Assembly: GCA_964030475.1 (NCBI GenBank)
Contig: CAXIPT010000001.1
Location: 9,625,510-9,689,509, forward strand
Origin: Tethya wilhelma
Taxonomy: Eukaryota > Porifera > Demospongiae > Tethyida > Tethyidae
DNA length: 64,000 bases
Direction: 5' to 3'
Shown: piece by piece, positions 33,741 through 44,277 of the stretch
How positions within the stretch are numbered: position 1 is the stretch's first letter
Layout of the letters: each line of letters begins with the position of its first letter
Translations under genes and position numbers: made by a program
The notes under the pieces: generated by a model
What the model saw: only the letters and a program-made list of their open reading frames with translations
Databases searched by the model: none
What the model was told of the DNA's origin: nothing

Positions 33741-35128
33741 GCACAGTCCTTCGCACAAAGGTGCAAAGTTTGAAATAAGTGCCGGCACACATTCCGCACA
33801 ATCATTTGCACAAAGAGTGCCTACTTGAAATCTGTACGGTATTCTCAAAGCTAGTTCTTATATTCAGCACAACAGTGCAAAACTGGTATACCAATTGTCT
33901 GCATTGAGCACTAATTGAACTTCCTGCCCACAAAGAGTTGTGGTCAACTTGTCAGCACTAATTGACTGTTTGTAAACAACAGTGTTCAACTATGGCTACT
34001 TTACCTATCCTCAAGAGAAGGAGAGGCAAATTTGATAGATCAAATTAAAGAGGCCAGACACTTGGCTGGATATCAGCAACAACTTATTGCCGAACACAGA
34101 CTGGGATGTGTCTGGTAGACAACTAATGAACAATTTAAAAGATGCAAGAAAACAAGTCACAGCATTAGAACAAGAGCTCAAACTAAAAGAACTAAAATTG
34201 AAGCAAGCGGAAGTGGAGATCAATTAACTTGCAAGGATCACAATAAACTGCAGGAAAAAGTAATAGTTTCTGTGTTGCTAATTCGATAAACTTACATGTA
34301 TGCGTAAAGTTATGCAAATTGCCAAAGAAGTGGAAGTTCATTCATAATTGATTGGAACTAATTATGTACTCCATTGCCTTTTTTCTTGTTTTTGTAAGAG
34401 CTGCTTTGGAGTGCCACTTGGAAGAAACAGTGATGAAACAACTTGAGAAAGGTCCAGTAGTGCCAAAGAGTACAGCGTGGGCTGTAAATACTTTCAGAGA
34501 GTGGTGCAATGCAAGAAACCAATCATACACTTAGTCAGAAAAATTTTGCCCTTTCTTCAAATTTTTTTTTTGGGGGGGGGGGAAGGGGCAAAATAGCTTG
34601 TATTTGATACTCCATATTTAGACTCACAAAATTTTGTGTCTGTTGGTCACTTAAATTTCAGTTATCTCATGTATGTTAGTATCTTTGTCACTATGTATAT
34701 GTTATAGTTAGTGTATGGCACGAGGGTGAAGCCCAAGGGCTATAATAGTAACCGCAAAGCCTATAATGATAAAGAAACGAGAACTTATAGTCAAGATGTA
34801 ATTCCTGGTTAAATGTTGGTGCAGCAAGCAAGATGGCTAGGACCAGTGACAAGTATTTTCTATAAACTACCATTCATTATTGCTTGTTTTGCTTCTATGC
34901 ATGATATACAGAGAACAGTATTTCTATTATTTTTATGAAACTCTTCTTAATTCACAGTGAGAAAGGACTTAAATCATTCGATGCAACATAGTGGGACTAC
35001 ACCAAAGAATATATATGTCCCATCAAAAACAAAGAACTTAATGTAAGTTGTAAAATAATTGTATATGACAATAAAGATTATAATTATAAGCTGTAATGAT
35101 AAAATTAATGATATGTTTGTTTGAACAN
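33741..35128 (+). repeat. left arm of a 6-kb inverted repeat (Crypton-like content)
   Basis: This arm is the reverse complement of 37941-39717, co-linear over at least 1.3 kb, from GCACAGTCCTTCGCACAAAG at the outer end to GATATGTTTGTTTGAAC at the inner end. It carries a coiled-coil fragment (near 34040-34228, ending KQAEVEIN) and, at 34405-34534, LEETVMKQLEKGPVVPKSTA followed by WAVNTFREWCNARN. I read the latter as the N-terminal SAM-like/DUF3504-associated start of a Crypton-type (ZMYM/QRICH-like) recombinase gene. A G-run and frameshifts follow, so it is not functional. Confidence 0.8.
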
Positions 35129-35145
35129 TTTGAATTCCGGGCCCA

Positions 35146-35290
35146 AAAATCAGAAACTTAATCTGAATGGTTCAAATACGTCATTGGAATGTAATTATTT
35201 CGCACAGTTAGGAAGAATCGCATATTATTTGTCCACGTGTTTGTGATCGAGAACGCGTAGATTTAGCGTTGAAAACCGGTAGCCAATGCT
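35146..35290 (-). repeat. fragment of the MITE family seen at 50301-50687
   Basis: GGGCCCAAAAATCA, AATGGTT and ATACGTCATTGGAATG match the complement of 50590-50650. The terminal repeat is missing. Confidence 0.65.
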
Positions 35291-35423
35291 CATGAAAAGC
35301 TCTAGTGTTACTCTTCGCTAGTTTGATAGCTTACCCAGCTACTTATTATTCCTAACTGCACCATATTTGAAGAGCCTGGAGACTCATATTAGCGCTGGTC
35401 TATATTCTGCGTGCAGGAATTAA

Positions 35424-35700
35424 AGGAACTGTGTCACTATATAAGCGGTGTTTTGTTGCTAAAAATAAAAATAATGACGTTTTGTGACGTTTTTTGTTGA
35501 TATGCGGGTACCACGTCCGGGAACGTTTGCATACTACTCCGTGTATTGCGCATTTTGCTTTTACTCGCGTAATAGTACTACGTGGTCAGCTGTTATTACA
35601 AGCCTAAGTAGCTCGCGTAATGCGCACTTAATACTGTAAGGTTTCTGTTTACAACCCATTTATAGTAACAAAACACCGCTTATATAGTGACACAGTTCCT
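35424..35700. mobile_element. 277-bp TTAA MITE, 34-bp perfect TIRs
   Basis: TTAA (35420-35423 and 35701-35704) flanks ends that read AGGAACTGTGTCACTATATA... and are identical for 34 bp in inverted orientation. TTAAAGGAA agrees with the TTAAAGGRR terminus described for T2/Kolobok-type MITEs in vertebrates. It is nested between the arms of the 6-kb inverted repeat. Confidence 0.9.
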
Positions 35701-36377
35701 TTAAGTGCAAAATACGGCTTCATTACGTCACGTAAGTTTACTTCCGTGCGACTGCGCCTTTAAGTGCCATAACTTAAGTAGTTGGTGGAAGGAGGCTTTG
35801 TATAATGCCTAACTGTGAAATTGCTTTTCTATATAAATGTCACACCCCTAACAATAGAGCTAATAGACAATAGTTATAATCAAATTCTGTGTTGTTATTC
35901 TAAATTATCAGAAATTGTCGTTCAAATTATTGGATGTTCTGAGTCACTTCTTTCTACAAAGTGGGCAAACCCAAACTTATTTTGAAGACTAACTCTTTAG
36001 GCCATCACACGTTAGGTGCCACGACTTGAGATAGTGATCACATCAAACCCATTTTCTTTCTTTGCTTTCCTTATATAACTTGCCGTAAGCAGGGCAGGTG
36101 TCTGAACTACAAGTTCTCTGTTGAATTTATATTCCCATAGTATCTTGTGTAACCTGCTGAAACTACCATCAGGAGTCCATAACCCGCAAGAAGAGGGAGG
36201 AGTATACAATCGTAGTATTGTGTAGCAATGAATTCAAATTTTGATTAGCGTGGATGTAGTTGTCTATAGTAACAAAAAAGTTAATATACAAAAAAGTCAA
36301 ATATTCGTACCAGATTCCTATTATGGAAGAATGAAGTAATAGTTCATACTAAGTTTAGCTAAATTGCTCAGCTGACG

Positions 36378-36605
36378 ATGCATGGAGAAGACTCTGACAG
36401 CTGCGTGCAGGCTGTGCAGCCTCAGCCTGAGCCACCAAAGAAGAAGAGAAAATTTGTCGGTCTAACTGTCAATAATAAAAAAAGGCATGTAGGACAATTA
36501 AGCAAGAGTGAAATAAATGACAGTATTGTGAAAGACATTTCTGGAATGGCTCACATCAAAACATTTGAAGTGAGGAGGCAGTTTGGGGACCACTGCAAGA
36601 CTTAA
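36378..36605 (+). CDS. short ORF with a nuclear-localisation-like motif
   Basis: 75 codons from ATG. PPKKKRKFVG closely resembles a classical nuclear localisation signal. The rest (KRHVGQLSKSEINDSIVKDI) is charged and unrecognised. It may be an exon of a mobile element between the inverted arms. Confidence 0.3.
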   Translation: MHGEDSDSCVQAVQPQPEPPKKKRKFVGLTVNNKKRHVGQLSKSEINDSIVKDISGMAHIKTFEVRRQFGDHCKT

Positions 36606-36793
36606 GATAGTTTGCTCATTGCTACGAGTTTTCTAATAGATGAATACGTACGATTGTATCAGGTAAATGACAAAAAAAGGCAAGGAGTGAGATCGAAGTA
36701 CATGTCATTTTGTTCAAATTAGTACCAACTACCACACACTTCATTCAAGGAAACTTAATACCTAACAGAGTTGCCAGAAGAACTAACAACATC

Positions 36794-37880
36794 TTACCAT
36801 AGCAATGTGACTACTGATACTTGGAATACAATAGTGTTGACCATTCTTCTAGTAACCTTTAATACTATGCAACATAGGGTAGGTAAGTAACTTTTTTGGT
36901 GGGTACATATGGTTTCTTTGATTGGTGTTTTTTCTAGAATCAGTGGAGCATGTTTCTGATGCCTGTGCACGGAGATTGAGAAACTTGAGCAGATCGTCAT
37001 AGTGTGGGATACCCTTGGTGTCTTGACTGGCCCTTCTGCATGCCATTCAAACATTGCTTCCTTATCAAGTTTCAATTTCAGCAAGGCAGTGATGAACGAT
37101 CCTGTGGGATTTTCCTTCAAGGCTTTGAGTGCTCGCAAGTGTTGTTGCACAGTGTCATGGAAACGTCTGAGTTCTTTCCCCGAACCTTCCTTGAGACTTG
37201 GCACTTCATAGATTTTTCGGACGTGCGCTTGATGAATGATCCGAGGAAAGTTATAGCGAGCTTGCAGGGACTCAATAGCTTCTTTGTACTGGTCTTCTGT
37301 GTGTGACAGGCGTTCAATTATGTTCTTGACTGAGCCATCCTTTAGAGAGTGGCGTAGGTAAACCAGCTTCTCAGTGTTTGAGATGTCTGATCGTTGGTTA
37401 ACAGAGATGTCAAATTGCTCCCAGAACATTTGCCAGTGCAGTAGTTCACCATAAAATATGGGGACGTCAATCTTTGGGAGCTTCACAGCTCGTGTTTCTG
37501 TGGTTGTCGCAGTGAAGTCAGTGGGAGAAGTGGAACTGGAAGTCTTGAACATAAGTTTCTTTACTTTGACGGATCAGTAGGTGGGCATAATTGATAGTTG
37601 AGAGATCTGACTCTGCAGCTTCTAGGTCAGTCACCTTTGTAGATAGTTTGGTGATGCTTGCCTTTATGGCACCTCTAAAACTCGACAACTGATAACACAA
37701 CTGGCAATATGGGCTGTTGCTTGTTGGAGAGCCCCACATGTGCAGTTCCAATAAATGATGCAGGGATATAGAACATTCTATTTCTTTGGCTGTTGTTTAC
37801 TGTGCTCTTGTGCTCTTTCTGACACTGAAAATTAGTTTGTATGCCATCCCAGCAACAACACCGAACTCGTGTGGCCATGC
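36794..37880 (-). pseudogene. BEL/Pao gag relic (DUF1759)
   Basis: On the minus strand the frame from 37552 carries the DUF1759 gag core: LPKIDVPIFYGELLHWQMFW, SDISNTEKLVYLRHSLKDG, YKEAIESLQARYNFPRIIHQ and a C-terminal LKLDKEAMFEW. The N-terminal helical start (SFRGAIKASITKLSTKVTDL) is in another frame at 37690-37570. After about 37010 frameshifts scramble the sequence, and no protease or RT is present. Confidence 0.85.
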
Positions 37881-37940
37881 TGCATTCATTTCATCTTCTA
37901 TATTAGTTGGAAGTTCAATTGATTCTGTTCTTAATCTGTA

Positions 37941-39717
37941 ATGTTCAAACAAACATATCAATAATTTTATCATTACGGCTTATAATTATAATCTTTATTG
38001 TCGTATACAATTATTTTACAACTTACATTAAGTTCTTTGTTTTTGATGGGACATCTTCTTTGGTGTAGTCCCACTATGTTGCACCGAATGATTTAAGTCC
38101 TTTCTCACTGTGAATTACGAAGAGTTTCATAGAAATACTGTTCTCTATAATATCATGCATAGAAGCAAAACAAGCAATAATGAATGGTAGTTTATTGTCA
38201 CCGGTCCTAGCCATCTTGCTTGCTGCACCAACATTTGCTAACCAGGAATTACATCTTGACTATAAGTCTTTGTTTCTTTATCATTATAGGCTTTCAACTG
38301 CTCTTAGCATGAAGGTAAAAGTACCAGTGTTCTTGTATGGAAAAAAGCACTTTACTTAACATATGTTTGGAAAGCTAAATTCACAATTACATTTTATGCT
38401 TGAACCTAAAACCATATAATATTAAGTTGTGTATAAAGAATTGATATCCCCATCTTTGCTCTGTTGTGTTTTCGAGGCTTTGTTTCATCATTACTCTCAT
38501 CATCGTCAAATGATTCTTCTGAATTTTGCTCAACCCCTGTAATATCAGCTTCAGGGCTTCTGACATTTACTTTTCATTTGCTATTACAGCAACAGCAGTA
38601 GTTTATAGAAAATACTTGTCACTGGTCCTAGCCATCTTGCTTGCTGCACCAACATTTAACCGGGAATTACATCTTAATAAGTTTTTGTTTCTTTATTATT
38701 ATAGGCTTTGCGGTTACTGTTATAGCCCTTGGGCTTCACCCTCGTGCCATACACTATATAACTATATAGTGACAAAGATACTAACATACATGGCATAACT
38801 GAAATTTAAGTGACGAACAGACACAAAATATGTGAGTCTAAATATGGAGTATCTATTTTGCCCCCCCCCCAAAAAAAAGAAGAAAGGGCAATGTTCTTCT
38901 GACTAAGTGTATGATTGGTTTCTTGCATTGCACCACTCTCTGAAAGTATTTACAGCCCACGCTGTACTCTTTGGCACCTTTCTCAAGTTGTTTCATCACT
39001 GTTTCTTCCAAGTGGCACTCCAAAGCGGTTCTTTTTAGCCTTACAAAAACAAGAAAAAAAAGGCAATGGAGTGCATAATTAGTTCCAATCAATTATGAAT
39101 GAACTTCCACTTTTTTGGCAATTTGCATAACTTTACGCATGCATGTAAGTTTATCAAACTAGCAACACAGAAACTATTACTCTATTTTACTTTTTCCTGC
39201 AGTTTATTGTGATCCTTGCAAGTTAATTGATCTCCACTTCCGCTTGCTTCAATTTTAGTTCTTTTAGTTTGAGCTCTTGTTCTAATGCTGTGACTTGTTT
39301 TCTTGCATCTGTTAAATTGTTCATTACTTGTCTACCAGACACATCCCAGTCCGTGTATGCTCGGCAATAAGTTGTTGCTGATATCCAGCCAAATGTCTGG
39401 CCTCTTTAATTTGATCTTGCCTCTCCTTCTCTTGAGGATAGGTAAAGTAGCCATAGTTGAACACTGTTGTTTACAAACAGTCAATTAGTGCTGACAAGTT
39501 GACCACAACTCTTTGTGGGCAGGAAGTTCAATTAGTGCTCAATGTAGACAATTGGTATACCAGTTTTGCACTGTTGTGCTGAATATAAGAACTAGCTTTG
39601 AGAATACTGTACAGATTTCAAGTAGGCACTCTTTGTGCCAATGATCGTGCACCCTTGTGCAGAATGTGTGCCGGCACTTATTTCAAACTTTGCACCTTTG
39701 TGTGAAGGACTATGCAC
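37941..39717 (-). repeat. right arm of the 6-kb inverted repeat
   Basis: Complement of 33741-35128. It is about 390 bp longer because the segment with CCATCTTGCTTGCTGCACCA is present twice, at about 38200-38310 and 38605-38710. It carries the same Crypton-like fragment (ECHLEETVMKQLEKG at about 39010) with different lesions. Confidence 0.8.
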
Positions 39718-40371
39718 CTTTGTGCAGAATAGAGGTGATGAGATGAATGTGAGATAAGACAAACGTGCAGTGTTGTGCAGAGAATATGATGATTTCTAAA
39801 TCAGGCAAGAAAGAACCAATTGATGTTCAACAATTGCAAACTCGTTCTGTACTATCCGGCTCAAAGGACCAATAAATGTTGAACTCTTTCTTGCTGAGCA
39901 AACTTACAAACTGATTAGCAATCAACTAGAGACAGGCTCCTAATCGTTGTCATGCAATTTGACCTGAAGTTCAGCTTAACCAAATGTATCTTAGTTCAAA
40001 TAGCGATAGCATACAATTAGATACAACTGTGATAAACACAGATCCGAGAGCAGTGCCCAGATGATACAAAATGAGAGTATAGAAGCAAACTAGGCTTACA
40101 AAATAAATCTTCAACTCTTAAATTCGGAATAACTTGAACAACTCTAGAATAAAATAATGAATGTGGATACTTGAACATGGAGCGGGCGTCAGTGTCTTTG
40201 TGCCATGACAAAGAGAAGAAATGTATGAAAGAAACTTAACAAAACAATGAGTTGTAAAGGAAACCAAAATCAAATTACTGGTTACATTATTACATAACTA
40301 ACATTACATAACTAAAGCTTATTAACTACAGTAAAATAAAGTATGAGCATGAACAGTCAATAAATTAATAA
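39718..40371. other. no gene seen
   Basis: AT-rich, no convincing exon. Confidence 0.45.
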
Positions 40372-40662
40372 TTACTTAGTACGACGAAGTTCATTTTGTT
40401 TCATATGTAGTGGTTGATCTCTATATTCATCGCTGGTTCTCTTTCCTGTCACACTCCACTTTGTTAAAAGTGAAGCACAAGTCCAAGCATAGTTAGCAGC
40501 AGTAAGGTTCTGCTGAGCAATGTGCCTCATCTGACCAAAAATGGTCTCAATCACACTTCCATTGATATCATGAGGATTGATATAGTAATCTGGGTGACGT
40601 CCGAGGTAATCAGCAGCTAATGCCTTGAACCCATAGAAGATAATCCTCTGTAGATCCCATGT
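40372..40662 (-). CDS. last exon of a transposase-like gene (97 codons)
   Basis: After an acceptor (GTCGTAG) the exon reads TWDLQRIIFYGFKALAADYL, NPHDINGSVIETIFGQMRHI, TAANYAWTCASLLTKW and ends SDEYRDQPLHMKQNELRRTK with TAG. I recall similar C-terminal blocks (GSVxExxFxxxR...NLTxxNY) in transposase-like proteins of sponges and corals; the E may be catalytic. Upstream exons were not found. The exon itself is intact. Confidence 0.45.
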   Translation of the reverse strand, partial: TWDLQRIIFYGFKALAADYLGRHPDYYINPHDINGSVIETIFGQMRHIAQQNLTAANYAWTCASLLTKWSVTGKRTSDEYRDQPLHMKQNELRRTK

Positions 40663-42179
40663 CTACGACACATACACAGAGAGAGAGAGAGAGATGAAGA
40701 CAATGAAGGGCTCTATTTGGAACTATTACTGCATGTTCTGCCAAGAGATAAAGCTTTTTTGTGTTGAAGGAATGGGATCATATTCTAATAGCATAGAAGG
40801 TATAATTATTAATGTACACATTGAGCAACAGTTATTGGGATGAATATTGTACTTTTAGCAAGGAGTCCATCCAGCCAGGAAGTATAAAACTTCTGACCAA
40901 TCTCCATCTGCTGGATGGCATATCAGACATATCACTACATATGATATGTATGTGTTGCTCTAATAATTGCTACCAAGACAATCAATATTATGATTACCAC
41001 ACAGGCGACAGACCCATAGACAGGTGGTCATCCCTCAGATACAATCCCTTTCCAATTTAATGGCAAGAAGACTTAGGAAAGAAGATCAGTAGCTACGGCG
41101 TGATTAAAGCATTTCAAGCTGAGGAACGGTGGGACTTACCAGGATATCGAGGCTTAATTAATTGCTTTCTTTAGATTACTAAACGATCGAATCCCCTCAC
41201 TCTGTTGAAGCCATCCCTCTCTGTGGACATCAAAGGTGAAATTATATGACTGAAATTGTTTAAAATGGACATGTTTTTACTTTTGTCAAGGCCTGCTAAT
41301 AAAAGCTCTGTACATGCATTTATCCGTCCGTGAGAGTATAAATTAATTGCATTGGTGTTTAACACTAAACTAAGTAAGAGGTTATGGGCACAGATCCTGT
41401 TAAATTCTAAATTGTAAGGTAATCTGATTAATGGTTTGCTATTGAGCTCTGGGCATCATGCTTATGATTTAGAGTTCCGCCTTATGCGTATAATTTGTTA
41501 TTTGTACTCACCTACTAATCATTTGATTCCCAATGGATTTTAGTAGTACTCATCATGATGTACTGAATGGTTTAACTTTGTTGAGAACAGATTTGAAATT
41601 CTGCGTTTGGCTAGCGTTATCTGTTCTCCTTGTGTAGTTTTCTTTGACAATCATTATACATTCTGTGCTCCACAGTGTGTCAAAAATTGTCTAAATCTCG
41701 TGGGTATAGCATAGGCACCCAAATATCTTGATTGACATTACAAATGTTCACATTCATGCAGAGTACAAAAGCATTAGTGGACCAGTATATCAGTATCATC
41801 CGTGTTTTTTTGCAATAATTAACCTGGTACGTTTTGCACTAAATAATGTGTTGCAGCTAACTTTGTTATACATATAAAGTATTGAGCGTGGCAGTACAAA
41901 ACTTCAGAATTCTGTATCATAGTCCATGTCTGTCCGGTTGAAGTAGCTAAATTTATCTCCTGGAATTAACTATCAAGTGGCAGTATCAATCGTTGTCTCG
42001 CCCATTCAAATTTACATCACTATTAAATTATCAACTATCTTCTGTGTTTTTTTTGCCTGCACTAAAATTCTTTAACGTGAATTAAACTAAAGCTAACTTC
42101 TTGCTGGTTTGTTTACTATTGCTTCATTTCATTTATTTTGTTTTGAGAATCACAATTTACAACTTGCAGAATAAAGTGT
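40663..42179. other. no gene seen
   Basis: Starts with an AG microsatellite (40677-40694). The rest is AT-rich without convincing exons. Confidence 0.45.
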
Positions 42180-42390
42180 CTAAGTGTCATTTGTCCATAA
42201 GAACTGAACTACATCATGGCTATGACTTTCACTGCTAGCTCCATCCACCCTAAAGCATTCAACTGCTTTGGGCTGACATGTTTTAGGGTTTGAAGACGAT
42301 TCGGGCAAAGATTGGAGCATATCTATGTTTGCAGCATGCTGAGCTGGATTTTTAGGGTAAATACCAGCTATACCTTCACTATACAACACA
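42180..42390 (-). pseudogene. fragment related to the 5257-bp transposon's protein
   Basis: KNPAQHAANIDML...NPKTCQPKAVECFRVDGA and SHSHDVVQFLWT align with KSPAQHASDLYML...NPKTGVEKRIDCIRVDGA and PSHHEVQFYWT of the protein at 17332-20310, including the acidic RVDGA block. Similarity is partial, so it is a different subfamily. Nothing else of the element remains around it. Confidence 0.75.
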
Positions 42391-42590
42391 CTTTTTTGCT
42401 ATACAGACTGCTATTACTTTATCCTTACCCCACTTGTTTTGGACTGCCACAGTGATATGAACTACGTTTGCTGTGGACTAACTGCAATCTACCATTTTGC
42501 TGAACTGCATGAGTTGTCATGGTCTCGACTCCTTAAACATGTACTAGTCTCTAGTGCCAAAGCCCCCTTGGAAAATGAGGGTTTGGCCAC

Positions 42591-42810
42591 TGTGAAGGAC
42601 CGAACGTGATCGTATGATATTGATGATTGAGAGAATAACTGATTATTTTGTAAGACAAAATGTTGGTACAAGACACAAAAAAGCAATCCAACATTAACAC
42701 TAATAAATTAGCATTCAGAGTCATAGATATAGAACCACAAATTAACTAAACCACAGTAGAACAGAGTCTACACTGCACAAGGACCATTCAGAATACACAA
42801 AGGCTATTGT
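42591..42810 (-). repeat. partial solo LTR, family of 530-1010
   Basis: TGTGAAGGACCGAACG... is the complement of the LTR end, and ATGCTAATTTATTAGTG and CTGAATGGTC...TTGTGCAGTGTAGAC match internally. The 5' 130 bases of the LTR are missing. Confidence 0.8.
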
Positions 42811-43013
42811 CCCATATTTCATTAGCAAAGGAAATATGTCCTGTACAAAGTTTTTGTACAATGTTGGTATTCAAACTTTTTCAAATAAGTTAATTGTACA
42901 GAAACGGAATCAGTGAAAGAATAACCAATGAAACAAGGGAAATGCAATATAACCATAAATGATGAACAATAAGTGACTAAAAGCCATAATGAATGAAGGC
43001 ACCAAGGTGCATA

Positions 43014-43547
43014 ACCCTTGGTGCGTACATATATTAATTATTATACTGAATCTTATAAGTATTTTGATGGTATTTGATATATTATAGCAGTTTATTGTGT
43101 AGTCTAATATTATATTGTCTGTATAATGTAGTTGGATGAGTGTGTATCAATAAGCAGGTCTGCAGCTATGCTATGGGACTCGCTCAGGCTCGCCCCAAAA
43201 TTTTAACAGGATGAGTGGGTGTGGCCTCGAAGCTTAGCTCAGATAGGCTGAAAAGCCTCAGATTTCAGAAACTATAGGCTTTTGTTGCTTTGTAAAAGGA
43301 CCTCAGGTCATTTCATATCAGTAACTAAGCTTCTACTGTCTATGCTATGAAGCTCGCTCAGGCTCGTCCCCCAAAATTATGGGTGTGGCCTCGAAGCTTA
43401 GCGCTCAAAGAGGCTGAAAAGCTTCATATCTCAGGAACTACAGGCTTTTGTTGAATTCTTTGTGTAATTTTTTTAGATAATCTCGATTATTTTACCTTGG
43501 TATGCCGCTTTTGAAGACTGGAGCTGCCGTTCTTGAGATATAGTTGG

Positions 43548-43585
<38 letters not shown>

Positions 43586-43627
43586 ACATGACTACCATAA
43601 CCCCTGCTGCGCATGCGCACCAAGGGT
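43014..43627. mobile_element. 614-bp non-autonomous element, TA-flanked
   Basis: ACCCTTGGTGCG and its exact complement CGCACCAAGGGT form the ends, and TA flanks both. Inside lie an imperfect direct duplication of about 170 bp (GCTCGCTCAGGCTCG...GGCCTCGAAGCTTAGC..., near 43185 and 43350) and a CA microsatellite at 43550-43580. A related terminus, GCGCCAAGGGTTAAGCACC, lies at 7259-7277. Confidence 0.65.
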
Positions 43628-43679
43628 TAATCAAGAATGGATATAATCAGCTTACAATAGTTGTATTACCAGTTTTCAG

Positions 43680-44213
43680 AACAAAGTTCCTTGACCATTT
43701 CCTTTGTGATCCAGTCGAATCCTTCAATCAATAGATCTTTGAAAACTGATCGATATCATCAATTTTCAGCTTAGGTAGATCACATGGAATTGTGAACTGT
43801 TCCACCATTGAATCAACTGTAGAAGGAAGACCAGACATCAAATCTAGGGTGGAAGGAAGAAAGAGCATTCTGAACTGGAAAGTGCTCCACTGTCTTCAAA
43901 TCTGGGGTGGCAACTTTGCAATGCACACAAAATCAGACGTAAAGTTTTCGGTGGATACTCACTGTGATCTCCCTTCTTCCTTGCTTCAGGTACGAAACGA
44001 CTCATCCAAAATGCAATTGCTTCGATCAGAATCACAGCTATTCAGTGTTCTTAGGAATGATTCCACGAGAGGCTTTGTTAACATCATCAGTTGACACAAA
44101 CTTAAAACCTGCCTTCTTCTCAGGAAGTTCTACAGGATCATTGTTTTCTTTTACCTCCCAAGCACGTTTTCTTACTTTTGAGTTAGAAAACATTCTTGCT
44201 GTTACACTACTGG
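43680..44213 (-). pseudogene. Crypton/DUF3504-like gene start, broken
   Basis: Minus strand: MFSNSKVRKRAWEVKENNDP, then after a frameshift FWMSRFVPEARKKGDHSEYP followed by PKTLRLILCALQ, the typical conserved N-terminal block (ARFVxEVRKxDGxEYPPxTL) of Crypton-derived ZMYM/QRICH-type proteins. Two 24-bp TCTAGGGTGGAAGG-like repeats follow. The recombinase core is missing. Confidence 0.7.
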
Positions 44214-44277
44214 TTCCTATTTCACTATACAGTATTGCTTGCTACTATGGTGGCATTGATTTTTTATTCCTTTTATA

